19,117 nucleotides of DNA from Zymomonas sp. (GCA_027489105.1 JAIYAJ010000535.1:1-19117), one strand, 5' to 3'. Positions 6,904 to 14,401 are shown, counted from the first letter of the stretch. Notes: a model not told the origin generated them from the letters alone. Made by a program: numbers and translations.

Positions 6904-8496
6904 TCAGCGTCCGCCCGCGCTCCGCTGGATGAAGGCGGCGACATCGTCGCGGATCGCCTGCAGCGACGGCGCGTGGAGATAGACCATGTGGCCCGACGGA
7001 TAATAGCGATAGTCGATATTCGCCTGCAGCGCGGGCGGCACCGGCAGGTGGCTCAGTTCGTAGCGCCCCGCAAAATAGGGCGTCGACACGTCAAAATAGC
7101 CGCCCGTCACCAGGATCTTCATCGCCGGGTTGCGCTTCATCGCCACCGCCAGGTCGGGCAGGACGTTGGGCAGCGCGATCAGCGGCTTTCCGCTGCCCGG
7201 CGGCTGATGCTTATAGTCCCAGCTGCCATAGATATCGATGCCGGAGCGAAAGGGCCGCCCCGCGCCATAGCGCAGCGTGCCGCGCGCATAATCGTTGAAC
7301 GCCGCGACATAGGCCGCGCCCACCGCCGCGCTCTGCGGGTCGTAGCCGGCGAGCTTCGACAGCGGGTCGATCGTATAGCCGGTGAAGCGCGTGTCGAGCG
7401 TGCCCGTGGTCAGCCCCTGGTCGAGCAGCAGCTCCTTCTGCATCGCGCCATATTCGATGCGGAGATTGCTGCGCAGCAGATAGGCGGTGGACAGGCCGGT
7501 ATAGGCCGACAGCTTCGCCGCGATCGCCTGCCGCTGTGGCTCGGGCAGCGCATTGCCCTGCATCAGCGCCAGCGCATAATCGGTGGTGGCGAAGCGTTCG
7601 ACCTCGGCCAGGAAGGCCTTAAGGTCGTCGGGGCGGTCGGCGACGCGGCGATGATACCAGGCGGTCGCGGCATAGGTCGGCAGCGACACGATATAGGGCA
7701 GGTCGACGCCGGGATTGGTCTGCGGATCGTCCGGGACCAGGTCCCAGTTGAGGATGTCGGACAGCAGGATCACCCCGTTCAGGTCGACGTCGACATCCTG
7801 CAGAGCCTTGGTCATCCCCGCCGCCCGCATCGTGCCGTAGCTTTCCCCGAACAGATATTTGGGCGACGACCAGCGCCCGTGCCGGGTGAGGAATTGCGTG
7901 ATGAAATCGGCAAAGGCGTGGATATCCTGGTCGACCCCGTAAAAGGCCTTGTCCTTGTCCTTCCCCCGCGTGCGGCTGAACCCGGTGCCGGGCGCGTCGA
8001 CGAAGACGAGGTCCGACGCATCGAGCAGCGAGAAGGCGTTGTCGACGGTGCGATAGGGCGCACTCGTCACCTGCCCCGCATCCCCGGTGACGACCCGGCG
8101 CGGGCCGAAGGCGCCCATGTGCAGCCACACGGTCGACGACCCCGGCCCGCCATTGAACAGGAAGGTGATCGGCCGCGACCCCGCAGGCACGCCGGTGCGG
8201 AGATAGGCGGTGTAGAACATCGACGCCTCGGGCGCGTCCTTGTCCCCCGCCTTCGCCTCGTCCGCGTCATGGTCCTTCGGATGGATGATCAGCGTGCCCG
8301 CAATCGCCTGATAAGGGATGCGCGCACCCCCGACGGTGACGCTACCACTGCTCCGCACCTCCTCAGGTGCCCATGTTTCCGTGGCGGCGGGCGTGGCGGG
8401 GGCCGGCGCCTTGTCCGCTTTCTCCTCCGGCGCGGCGCTGAGGGGCGTTCCGCCGAGTAGCAGGGCGGCGACGGCAAGGGCGGTGACGGGCTTCAT
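6904..8496 (-). CDS. secreted S10 family serine carboxypeptidase-like peptidase
   Basis: The 530-residue protein starts with a cleavable signal peptide (MKPVTALAVAALLLGGTPLS, cut near AAP) and then a low-complexity Glu/Lys/Ala/Pro linker, so it is exported to the periplasm. It has the alpha/beta-hydrolase fold of peptidase family S10: oxyanion-region FLFNGGPGSST, nucleophile S219 in FGESYGT, acid D469 (GGYFDVSTP) and base H503 (PSGHMVY). Family members release C-terminal amino acids, usually at acid pH. ATG 8496 is preferred over an upstream in-frame codon at 8592 because GGGGGAG precedes it and the signal peptide begins there. Two small genes lie upstream on the same strand and could share its transcript. 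Confidence 0.92.
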   Translation of the reverse strand: MKPVTALAVAALLLGGTPLSAAPEEKADKAPAPATPAATETWAPEEVRSSGSVTVGGARIPYQAIAGTLIIHPKDHDADEAKAGDKDAPEASMFYTAYLRTGVPAGSRPITFLFNGGPGSSTVWLHMGAFGPRRVVTGDAGQVTSAPYRTVDNAFSLLDASDLVFVDAPGTGFSRTRGKDKDKAFYGVDQDIHAFADFITQFLTRHGRWSSPKYLFGESYGTMRAAGMTKALQDVDVDLNGVILLSDILNWDLVPDDPQTNPGVDLPYIVSLPTYAATAWYHRRVADRPDDLKAFLAEVERFATTDYALALMQGNALPEPQRQAIAAKLSAYTGLSTAYLLRSNLRIEYGAMQKELLLDQGLTTGTLDTRFTGYTIDPLSKLAGYDPQSAAVGAAYVAAFNDYARGTLRYGAGRPFRSGIDIYGSWDYKHQPPGSGKPLIALPNVLPDLAVAMKRNPAMKILVTGGYFDVSTPYFAGRYELSHLPVPPALQANIDYRYYPSGHMVYLHAPSLQAIRDDVAAFIQRSAGGR

Positions 8497-8552
8497 GACG
8501 GCTCCCCCGAAGGATATGTTTGGAAGAGGTGTGGCGGAAGCCAAGGGGGCTT

Positions 8553-8700
8553 TCAATCGAGGTGGCTGCAAAAATTGTGGCGGTCGTCCCAAACGCCGCC
8601 TGCATCAAGGCACTGATCGATATTGATGAAGCCGTGCAGCCACCAGCCGAGATAAAAGGCCGCTAAGATCGCGACCGTGGTGATTATTCGCCGTCGCATC
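8553..8700 (-). pseudogene. membrane-anchored microprotein gene, apparently frameshifted
   Basis: ATG 8700 has a good Shine-Dalgarno (AGAGG, 7 nt away) and starts MRRRIITTVAILAAFYLGWW, a basic head plus one membrane helix. In the literal frame the protein then ends after 11 more residues (AARLHQYRSVP). If one C is removed from the CCC at 8640-8642, the helix instead runs on into LHGFINIDQCLDAGGVWDDR and HNFCSHLD, ending at 8553. That tail, with CLDAGG-x-W-x(5-7)-C, resembles small anchored proteins I recall from sphingomonads, so the joined 48-residue form is probably ancestral. A true frameshift mutation and a sequencing error cannot be told apart here. Confidence 0.45.
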
Positions 8701-8701
8701 C

Positions 8702-8905
8702 TCAGTACCTCTTCTCCAGAGATTTCGGTCGAAAAGGCTCGCTTCCGTGTTCATCGACCCGCAACGACCGTCGTCGAGGCGCCCACGGATTGGGTAGCGA
8801 TTCGGTCCCCTCGTAGCGATCGAAGCCCGACTTTCTGGCTATGCGACTCTCCTTATTCTTGAATAGAACATAGAGAGAACAAATTAAACCTACAATGCAC
8901 GCCAT
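8702..8905 (-). CDS. small hypothetical membrane-anchored protein
   Basis: The 67-residue protein has an N-terminal hydrophobic segment (MACIVGLICSLYVLF) followed by a charged, Arg-rich cytoplasmic-type tail (GFDRYEGTESLPNPWAPRRR). I do not recognise a family. ATG 8905 comes right after an in-frame TAA and there is no good Shine-Dalgarno, so the start could be leaderless or wrong. The main support is context: its stop is one base before the well-defined start of the frameshifted microprotein at 8700. The region (about 8600-8960) is visibly poorer in GC than its neighbours. Nothing else is seen between 8906 and 8977. Confidence 0.4.
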   Translation of the reverse strand: MACIVGLICSLYVLFKNKESRIARKSGFDRYEGTESLPNPWAPRRRSLRVDEHGSEPFRPKSLEKRY

Positions 8906-8977
8906 TTAGGCGAGTGACGATTGGTCGGTCTGATGACTCGCGGTTCTGTTTTAGAAGACTTCAGGCAGGTTGGTGTC

Positions 8978-10435
8978 TCACCCCCCATAGCCCTTCAACT
9001 CATCCCCCGTCAGGCGCACAACATGGATCATGTTCGTCGAGCCCGGCGTGCCGAAGGGGACGCCGGCGACGACGACGATGCGGTCGCCGGCTTGGGCCAG
9101 CTTGTGGCGCAGGACCATGCGCTTGGTCTTGGCGACCATCTCCTCGAAGCTCGCGACGTCGCGGGTGCGGACGGCGTGGGCGCCCCAGAGGAGGCCCAGG
9201 CGGCGGGCGGTCGCCGCCTGCGGGGTCAGCACCATCAGCGGCACCATCGGCCGCTCGCGGGCGATGCGGCGCGCTGTCGAGCCCGACAGGGTGAAGCACA
9301 CGATCGCGCTGGCCGACACCGTGTTGGCGATGCTCGCGGCGGCCTCGGCCAGGGCGTCGGCGGTGGTGGCGTCGGGGAGCGTCTCGGTGAAGTGCAGGCG
9401 CGCGGCATAGCCGGGGTCGCTTTCGACCGACATGGCGATGGCGTTCATCATCGACACCGCCTCTTCGGGCCACTGGCCGCTCGCCGATTCGGCCGACAGC
9501 ATCACCGCGTCGGCGCCATCATAGATGGCGGTCGCGACGTCGGACACTTCGGCGCGGGTGGGCGAGGGCGACTGTATCATCGATTCGAGCATCTGCGTCG
9601 CCACCACGACCGGGCGGCCCATGCGGCGCGCGGTCTCGACGATGCGCTTCTGCATCGGCGGCACGCGCTCGGGCGGCAGCTCGACGCCCAGGTCGCCGCG
9701 CGCGACCATCACCGCGTCGGCCAGCTCCAATATCTCCTCGAGCCGCTCGACCGCCGCCGGCTTCTCGATCTTCGCGAGCAGCGCCGCCTTGCCGCCGATC
9801 AGGCGGCGCGCCTCGGCGACGTCCTCTGGCCGCTGGACGAAGGACAAGGCGATCCAGTCGGCGCCATGTTCGCAGGCGAAGGTCAGGTCGCGGCGGTCCT
9901 TCTCGGTCAGCGCGGCCATCGGCACGATCACGTCGGGGACGTTGAGTCCCTTGGCGTTGGACAGCGGGCCGCCGACCTCGATCAGCGTGTCGATCCAGTC
10001 GGCATGGACGTTGCGCACGCGCAGGACGAGCTTGCCGTCGTCGAGCAGCAGGCGGGTGCCGGGTTTCAGTGCCTCGAAAATCTCGCGGTGAGGCAGTTCG
10101 ACGCGGGTCGCGTCGCCGGGGGTCGGATCGCGATCGAGCCGGAAGGGCTTGCCGGTCTCGAGCATCACGCGGCCCTCGGCGAATTTGCCGACGCGCAGCT
10201 TGGGGCCCTGCAGGTCGAACAGGATCGTGGTGGTGCGGCCGAACTCCTTCTCCATCGCGCGGATCGCCTGCACCAGCGGCACCTTGTCCTCATGCGTGCC
10301 GTGGCTCATGTTGATGCGGAAGGCGTCGGCGCCGGCCTTGAACAGGCGCGCGATCATTTCGGGCGAGGCACTCGCCGGGCCGAGCGTGGCCAGCACGCGA
10401 ACCTTGCGCTGGCGGGGGGAAATCTGGCTCTCCAC
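8978..10435 (-). CDS. pyk: pyruvate kinase
   Basis: The 485-residue enzyme converts phosphoenolpyruvate and ADP to pyruvate and ATP, the last step of lower glycolysis or the Entner-Doudoroff route. The order of domains is standard: N-terminal barrel start RVLATLGPAS, INMSHGTHE, B-domain lid from about residue 70 to 170, active-site lysine in LLAKIEKP, metal site VARGDLGVELP, VVATQMLESM, then a C-terminal allosteric domain with TLSGSTARRIA. Length is normal. The start is GTG at 10435 with AGGAAA 7 nt before it. The gene is divergent from gapR. Confidence 0.97.
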   Translation of the reverse strand: MESQISPRQRKVRVLATLGPASASPEMIARLFKAGADAFRINMSHGTHEDKVPLVQAIRAMEKEFGRTTTILFDLQGPKLRVGKFAEGRVMLETGKPFRLDRDPTPGDATRVELPHREIFEALKPGTRLLLDDGKLVLRVRNVHADWIDTLIEVGGPLSNAKGLNVPDVIVPMAALTEKDRRDLTFACEHGADWIALSFVQRPEDVAEARRLIGGKAALLAKIEKPAAVERLEEILELADAVMVARGDLGVELPPERVPPMQKRIVETARRMGRPVVVATQMLESMIQSPSPTRAEVSDVATAIYDGADAVMLSAESASGQWPEEAVSMMNAIAMSVESDPGYAARLHFTETLPDATTADALAEAAASIANTVSASAIVCFTLSGSTARRIARERPMVPLMVLTPQAATARRLGLLWGAHAVRTRDVASFEEMVAKTKRMVLRHKLAQAGDRIVVVAGVPFGTPGSTNMIHVVRLTGDELKGYGG

Positions 10436-10491
10436 GTGTCTTTTCCTGATCTCAATCGGGGGAGGATGCGACAGGGGATAGACCGGCCTGT

Positions 10492-10520
10492 GGAGATGAC
10501 AACCCCCTCCGTCATGTCAA
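10492..10520 (-). promoter_or_regulatory. possible sigma-70 promoter for pyk
   Basis: On the minus strand a perfect -35 hexamer TTGACA (10515-10520) is followed after 17 bp by ATCTCC (10492-10497), a poor -10. It lies about 60 bp before the pyk start. Only the -35 is convincing. Confidence 0.28.
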
Positions 10521-10583
10521 TGCTATCGATTGCGTAATCCGCCGGCCCATGCGACCGGTCGCGGCCCGTCCGCTTATTCTCCG

Positions 10584-10612
10584 TTGAGCGCGGGGGCGGC
10601 TGCCTCTACAGC
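10584..10612 (+). promoter_or_regulatory. possible sigma-70 promoter for gapR
   Basis: TTGAGC (10584-10589) and TACAGC (10607-10612) are separated by 17 bp and lie 36 bp before the gapR ATG. Matches are 4/6 and 3/6, so this is a modest candidate. Confidence 0.3.
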
Positions 10613-10647
10613 GTCTCGCCTTCACCGCATGCAGGGATAGACGAATC

Positions 10648-10911
10648 ATGGCCGAAGCCGACACGACCGAAGACAAGGGCAGCATCGCGGCGCAGGAGCT
10701 GCGTCTGTTCGTCGAGCGGGTCGAGCGCCTGGAAGAGGAAAAGAAGGGCATCGCCGACGACATCAAGGACGTGATGTCCGAGATGAAGAGCCGCGGCTAC
10801 GACACCAAGATCGTCCGCAAGCTGCTCGCCATCCGCAAGAAGAAGAAGGGCGAGCATGAGGAAGAGGCGATGATCCTCGAAACCTACATGGCTGCCTTGG
10901 GGATGCTCTAA
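10648..10911 (+). CDS. gapR: GapR family nucleoid-associated protein (DUF2312)
   Basis: The 87-residue, highly charged protein has the typical GapR/DUF2312 layout: a short acidic tail, a long coiled-coil helix (ELRLFVERVERLEEEKKGI), then DVMSEMKSRGYDTKIVRKLL and a Lys-rich IRKKKK segment, ending with ETYMAALGML. In Caulobacter GapR forms clamps around overtwisted AT-rich DNA ahead of replication and transcription forks and helps topoisomerases. Nearly every hallmark is intact and the length is normal. The upstream AGGGA is somewhat far (about 13 nt) from the ATG. The gene is followed by a hairpin and then the panB leader repeats. Confidence 0.93.
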   Translation: MAEADTTEDKGSIAAQELRLFVERVERLEEEKKGIADDIKDVMSEMKSRGYDTKIVRKLLAIRKKKKGEHEEEAMILETYMAALGML

Positions 10912-10937
10912 GGGATTGACCCTCAGACGCCGGGCGT

Positions 10938-10957
10938 CCAGCATCCGTAGATGCTGG
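10938..10957 (+). terminator. hairpin after gapR
   Basis: CCAGCAT (10938-10944) pairs with ATGCTGG (10951-10957) across a 6-nt loop, followed by CTTCCCGG and a second smaller GC hairpin. There is no proper T tract. It could end the gapR transcript or be a decayed edge of the neighbouring repeat array, since a GACGCCGGGCGTC element like that in the repeats lies just before it. Confidence 0.35.
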
Positions 10958-10984
10958 CTTCCCGGAAGCGCCGGGTCTGGCGCC

Positions 10985-11123
10985 GGAGCCTGCCAGGGCT
11001 CCGCAAGGCCAAAGGCCGCCCGAGCTTATGCGAGGATAGCCAAGTGGGGCGGATGCCCCACGCCCGGCGCTTGAGGGCCAACCTCGCGGAACATGTACAT
11101 GTTCCGACGCCGGGCCTAACGTC
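10985..11123 (+). repeat. structured intergenic repeat, unit 1 (139 bp)
   Basis: The unit runs from GGAGCC to AACGTC. In order: hairpin GGAGCC/GGCTCC (10985-11002); hairpin GGCC-AAA-GGCC; invariant GAGCTTATGCGAGG (11022-11035) and GATAGCCAAG; hairpin GTGGGGC-GGAT-GCCCCAC (11044-11061); TTGAGGGCC (11071-11079); the 18-bp palindrome; and GACG...CGTC (11106-11123). Frames across it give only Arg/Pro/Gly-rich products, so it is unlikely to be coding. Confidence 0.85.
11088..11105. repeat. 18-bp perfect palindrome in repeat unit 1
   Basis: GGAACATGTACATGTTCC is a perfect 18-bp inverted repeat. In unit 2 only the core ACATGTACAT survives intact (flanks AAA and ATTCC). Unit 3 ends before this point because panB begins. 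It could be a protein-binding site or simply the tip of a long hairpin. Confidence 0.8.
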
Positions 11124-11259
11124 GGAGCCCGCAGGGCACCGCAAGCGCGACCGCGCGCCCGAGCTTATGCGAGGATAGCCAAGGCCACGGATGTGGCCGC
11201 CGGCGCTTGAGGCCCGGTCCTTCAAAACATGTACATATTCCGACGCCGGGCCTAACGTC
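11124..11259 (+). repeat. structured intergenic repeat, unit 2 (136 bp)
   Basis: The same order of elements as unit 1, but with several stems rewritten: GCGCG-AC-CGCGC replaces GGCC-AAA-GGCC, and GGCCAC-GGAT-GTGGCC (11183-11198) replaces GTGGGGC-GGAT-GCCCCAC. Loop GGAT and the strings GAGCTTATGCGAGG (11161-11174) and CGACGCCGGGCCTAACGTC are unchanged. The paired substitutions suggest selection on structure. Confidence 0.85.
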
Positions 11260-11356
11260 GGAGCCCGCGAGGGCTCCGCAAGGCCAAAGGCCGCCCGAGC
11301 TTATGCGAGGAAGCCAAGTGGGGCGGATGCCCCACGCCCGGCAATTGAGGGCCAGA
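11260..11356 (+). repeat. structured intergenic repeat, unit 3, cut short by panB
   Basis: Very close to unit 1 over its first two thirds: GGAGCCC-GCGA-GGGCTCC (11260-11277), GGCCAAAGGCC, GAGCTTATGCGAGG (11297-11310), and GTGGGGC-GGAT-GCCCCAC (11318-11335). It stops after TTGAGGGCCA (11345-11354), where panB starts. GAGGG of that element stands 9 nt before the panB ATG and is the only plausible ribosome-binding site. Confidence 0.85.
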
Positions 11357-11360
11357 TATA

Positions 11361-12218
11361 ATGTCCACCTTCCAGATCGACACCGCCACCAGCCGCGCGA
11401 ACCCGACGCCGGCGCCGATGAAGCGGCTGACCGTGCCCGCGATCCGCGCCGCCAAGGGCAAGCAGCCGCTGGTGATGCTGACCGCCTACACGATCCGCAT
11501 GGCGCAGATCCTCGATCCGCATTGCGACATGCTGCTGGTCGGGGACAGCCTGGGGCAGGTGCTCTACGGCTTGCCGTCGAGCCTGCCGGTCAGCCTCGAC
11601 ATGGTGATCGCGCATGGCGCGGCGGTCGTGCGCGGCAGCTATCACAGCCTGGTCGTCATCGACATGCCGTTCGGCTCCTATGAGGAAAGCCCCGAACAGG
11701 CGTTCCGATCGGCCGCGCGGGTGATGAAGGAAACGGGTGCGGCGGCGATCAAGCTGGAAGGCGGGGAGGCGATGGCCGAGACGATCGCCTTCCTCTGTGC
11801 GCGCGGCATCCCGGTCGTCGGCCATGTCGGGCTGACCCCGCAGGCGGTCAATGCGCTCGGCGGCTATGGCGCGCGCGGGCGCAGCCAGCAGGAATATGCC
11901 AAGCTGATCGGTGATGCGAAGGCGGTGTCCGAGGCCGGCGCCTTTGCGCTGGTCGTCGAAGGCGTGGTCGAGCCGCTGGCGATCGAGATGACCCGCGCGA
12001 TCGACATACCGACGATCGGTATCGGCGGATCGGCCGAATGCGATGGCCAGGTCCTCGTGATCGACGACATGCTCGGCATGTTCGACCGGGTGCCGCGCTT
12101 CGTGAAGAAATATGCGCAGCTCGCGACGGAGATCGACGCCGCCGTCGCCGAATATGCCGAAGACGTGCGCGCGCGGCGCTTTCCGACGGCCGAGCAGACC
12201 TATCAGCCCAAGGCCTGA
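11361..12218 (+). CDS. panB: 3-methyl-2-oxobutanoate hydroxymethyltransferase
   Basis: The 285-residue PanB transfers a hydroxymethyl group from 5,10-methylene-tetrahydrofolate to alpha-ketoisovalerate to make ketopantoate, the first committed step to pantothenate and CoA. The TIM-barrel landmarks are present: [10 protein letters not shown], metal-binding [46 protein letters not shown] and TIGIGGS. A roughly 20-residue N-terminal lead with Pro/Ala precedes the first conserved block. ATG 11361 uses a Shine-Dalgarno that belongs to the preceding repeat; ATG 11418 (MKRLTVP) is the alternative. No other pantothenate gene is adjacent. Confidence 0.96.
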   Translation: MSTFQIDTATSRANPTPAPMKRLTVPAIRAAKGKQPLVMLTAYTIRMAQILDPHCDMLLVGDSLGQVLYGLPSSLPVSLDMVIAHGAAVVRGSYHSLVVIDMPFGSYEESPEQAFRSAARVMKETGAAAIKLEGGEAMAETIAFLCARGIPVVGHVGLTPQAVNALGGYGARGRSQQEYAKLIGDAKAVSEAGAFALVVEGVVEPLAIEMTRAIDIPTIGIGGSAECDGQVLVIDDMLGMFDRVPRFVKKYAQLATEIDAAVAEYAEDVRARRFPTAEQTYQPKA

Positions 12219-12246
12219 CGGCTCCGGCGTCCGTTCATCGCCGATA

Positions 12247-12283
12247 TCTATTGGCTATGGCACCCCTCTATTGGCTATGGCAC
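12247..12283 (+). repeat. 17-bp direct repeat upstream of yfgM
   Basis: TCTATTGGCTATGGCAC occurs at 12247-12263 and again at 12267-12283, a period of 20 bp with a 3-bp spacer. It lies in the short gap between panB and the yfgM-bamB-der operon, where the operon promoter is expected, so it may duplicate a promoter or operator element. No confident -35/-10 pair could be fixed. Confidence 0.8.
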
Positions 12284-12336
12284 GGGGCCCTGTCGCCCGC
12301 TAAGAGGGCCGGCACCGCCTGTTGTGGAGACTGTTC

Positions 12337-13056
12337 TTGGCCTCATTGCCGCCCACCGAGGACGCATTCGTCCGTGAAGTCGACGAAGAGCTTCGCCAGG
12401 AGCAGCTCCTCAAGGTCTGGAAACATTATGGCAAGCTGGCGCTGATCGCGGTCGCGCTGTTGCTCGCCGGGCTCGCGGCCTTCCTCTTCTGGCGCGCCGA
12501 GCAGCAGAAGGCGGCGGAGAAGCAGGGCGAGACGATGGGCGCGCTGATCGCCGACGTGCAGGCCGCGCGCAAGACCGACGCCGCCAAGAAGGCCGAGCAG
12601 CTGATCACCGAGGGCGGTCCCGGCTATCGCGTATCGGGCCTGATGACCAAGGCCGCGCTGGCGTTCGACCGGGGCGACGCCAAGGGCGCCGCCGCGATCT
12701 TCGCGGGCATCGCCGCCGATGAGGACGTCGCCCAGCCCTATCGCGACATCGCGCTGATCCGTCAGACGCTGCTCGAATATGACACGCTGCCGCCGCAGCA
12801 GATCATCGACCGGCTGAAGCCGCTGACGATCGAGGGCCAACCCTTTTTCGGCACCGCGGGCGAGATGACCGCCATTGCCATGCTCCAGCTCAACCGCACC
12901 GCGGAGGCCGGGCGTCTGCTCGCCGCCGTCGCGCGCGACAAGGAAGCACCCGACACGCTGCGCGTCCGCGCCGCACGCCTCGCCACCAGCCTGGGCGTGA
13001 ACGTCGACGAGGCCGCCGCGACCGCGACGGCGACTGCCCCCGCTGACAAGGATTGA
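12337..13056 (+). CDS. yfgM: YfgM-like tetratricopeptide membrane protein
   Basis: The 239-residue protein has a short cytoplasmic N-terminus (EDAFVREVDEELRQEQ), one membrane helix at about 34-53 (LALIAVALLLAGLAAFLFW), then a helical periplasmic TPR-like domain. This is the layout of YfgM, an ancillary SecYEG subunit that works with periplasmic chaperones. The order yfgM-bamB-der is widely conserved in proteobacteria and supports the call. TTG 12337 is chosen because GGAG stands 7 nt before it; another TTG at 12322 is in frame without a site. The stop is 5 nt before bamB. Confidence 0.85.
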   Translation: MASLPPTEDAFVREVDEELRQEQLLKVWKHYGKLALIAVALLLAGLAAFLFWRAEQQKAAEKQGETMGALIADVQAARKTDAAKKAEQLITEGGPGYRVSGLMTKAALAFDRGDAKGAAAIFAGIAADEDVAQPYRDIALIRQTLLEYDTLPPQQIIDRLKPLTIEGQPFFGTAGEMTAIAMLQLNRTAEAGRLLAAVARDKEAPDTLRVRAARLATSLGVNVDEAAATATATAPADKD

Positions 13057-13061
13057 TCCGA

Positions 13062-14396
13062 ATGAACCGTAAGCTTTTCGCCGCAGCCGCGGGGTTGGCG
13101 ATCATGACGACCCTTGGCGGTTGCGGCATCTTCGGCGGCGGCGAGCGCAAGAAGCCCAAGACCCCGGTCGTCGGCCAGCGTATCGCCGTGCTGACCTCGG
13201 ACACCGACATCGAGGCCGATCCGACGCTGGGCGTCGTGCCGGTCACCGTGCCGACCGAGCAGGTGAACCCCGAATGGCCGCAGCCGGGGGGCAATGCCGC
13301 CAAGGCGATCGGCCATGTGTCGCTGGGCCAGCAGCTTTCGGTCGCGTGGAGCCGGAAGATCGCCGGATCGACGAGCAAGGCGCGCCTCGCGGCCGGCCCG
13401 GTCGCAGGCGGCGGTCGCATCTATGTGATCGACGTCGACGCGCGCATCCATGCCTTCGACCAGAAGACCGGCGCGCCGGTCTGGGAAGCCGTGCTGGGCG
13501 ACAAGAACGGCAACAAGGCGTCGCTCTTTGGTGGCGGCGTCAGCTATAATGCGGGCAAGGTCTATGCCACCAACGGCGTCGGCGACACTGCCGCGTTCGA
13601 CGCCGGAACCGGCAGCCAGCTGTGGAAGGTCCATCTCGGCGGCCCACTGCGCGGCGCCCCGTCGATCGGCAATGAGTCGATCTACGTGATGAGCCAGGAC
13701 AACCAGCTCTACGCGCTGAAGGAAGCCAATGGCGAGACGCTGTGGACCGCCAGCGGCAGTCTCGAAAACGCCGGGGTGTTCGGCGCGGGTGCCCCCGCCA
13801 TCGGCCAGGGCACCGTGATCGCCGGCTTCTCTTCGGGCGAGCTGACCGCCTATCGCTACGAAAATGGCCGCGTCGTGTGGCAGGACTCGCTGTCGCGGAC
13901 GAGCATCAACACCTCGGTGGCGAGCCTCGTCGACATCGATGCCTCGCCGGTGATCGACCAGGGTCGCGCCTATGCCATCGGCGAGGGTGGCCGCATGATC
14001 GCGATGGACATCCTGACCGGCCAGCGGCTGTGGGAGGTCAATGTCGGCGGCCTCGAAACCCCGGTCGTGGCAGGCGAGTGGATCTTCGTCGTTACCGACG
14101 ATGCGCGCCTGCTGTGCATCACGCGCACCGGCGGCCGCATCCGCTGGCAGACCCAGCTGCCGCGCTGGAAGAACGTGAAGAAGAAGAAGAACGCCGTCAG
14201 CTGGTCGGGCCCGATCCTGGCCGGTGGCCGCCTGATCCTCACCAACACGCTCGGCCAGCTGGTCGAGGTCGGCGTCGCCGATGGCGCTGTCGGCCGGACG
14301 ACCAAGCTCGGCGACACCATTTATGCGTCGCCGATCGTTGCCGACAATATGCTGTTCGTGCTGACCGACGGCGGCAAGCTGGTCGCCTATCGCTGA
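13062..14396 (+). CDS. bamB: outer membrane assembly lipoprotein BamB
   Basis: The 444-residue protein has a lipoprotein signal with lipobox LGGC (Cys21), then a Lys-rich and Pro-rich linker, then an eight-bladed propeller of PQQ-like repeats. Blade-closing patterns such as VWEAVLGDK, LWKVHLGG, LWTASG, VWQDSL and LWEVNVGG recur. BamB is an outer-membrane-anchored part of the BAM complex that helps BamA fold beta-barrel proteins. ATG 13062 has AAGGA 9 nt upstream. An unusual basic run (KNVKKKKN) sits in a late blade and may be a surface loop. The gene is second in the yfgM-bamB-der operon. Confidence 0.94.
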   Translation: MNRKLFAAAAGLAIMTTLGGCGIFGGGERKKPKTPVVGQRIAVLTSDTDIEADPTLGVVPVTVPTEQVNPEWPQPGGNAAKAIGHVSLGQQLSVAWSRKIAGSTSKARLAAGPVAGGGRIYVIDVDARIHAFDQKTGAPVWEAVLGDKNGNKASLFGGGVSYNAGKVYATNGVGDTAAFDAGTGSQLWKVHLGGPLRGAPSIGNESIYVMSQDNQLYALKEANGETLWTASGSLENAGVFGAGAPAIGQGTVIAGFSSGELTAYRYENGRVVWQDSLSRTSINTSVASLVDIDASPVIDQGRAYAIGEGGRMIAMDILTGQRLWEVNVGGLETPVVAGEWIFVVTDDARLLCITRTGGRIRWQTQLPRWKNVKKKKNAVSWSGPILAGGRLILTNTLGQLVEVGVADGAVGRTTKLGDTIYASPIVADNMLFVLTDGGKLVAYR

Positions 14397-14401
14397 TCGC
14401 G

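Noticed and set aside
8677..8862. 61-codon plus-strand frame
   Set aside because: It is antisense to two better-supported small minus-strand genes and has no ribosome-binding site or recognisable feature.
8921..10537. 538-codon open frame antisense to pyruvate kinase
   Set aside because: It is a GC-driven shadow of pyk; its translation is His/Arg/Gly-rich with no recognisable domain, while the minus strand encodes an intact enzyme.
11036..11061. tRNA-like string GATAGCCAAGTGG in the repeats
   Set aside because: It resembles the start of a tRNA, but no acceptor stem, anticodon arm or TTCGA T-loop follows at the right distances.
10985..11356. Repeat array considered as a CRISPR
   Set aside because: Only three long units without unique spacers of constant length, and no cas genes nearby.
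11357..11362. TATAAT overlapping the panB start codon
   Set aside because: It has no -35 at 16-18 bp and would start transcription inside panB; probably chance.
10951..11683. Open frames through the repeat array (75 and 158 codons)
   Set aside because: They are translations of the hairpin repeats and, for the second, run into panB in the wrong frame; no consistent start or ribosome-binding site.
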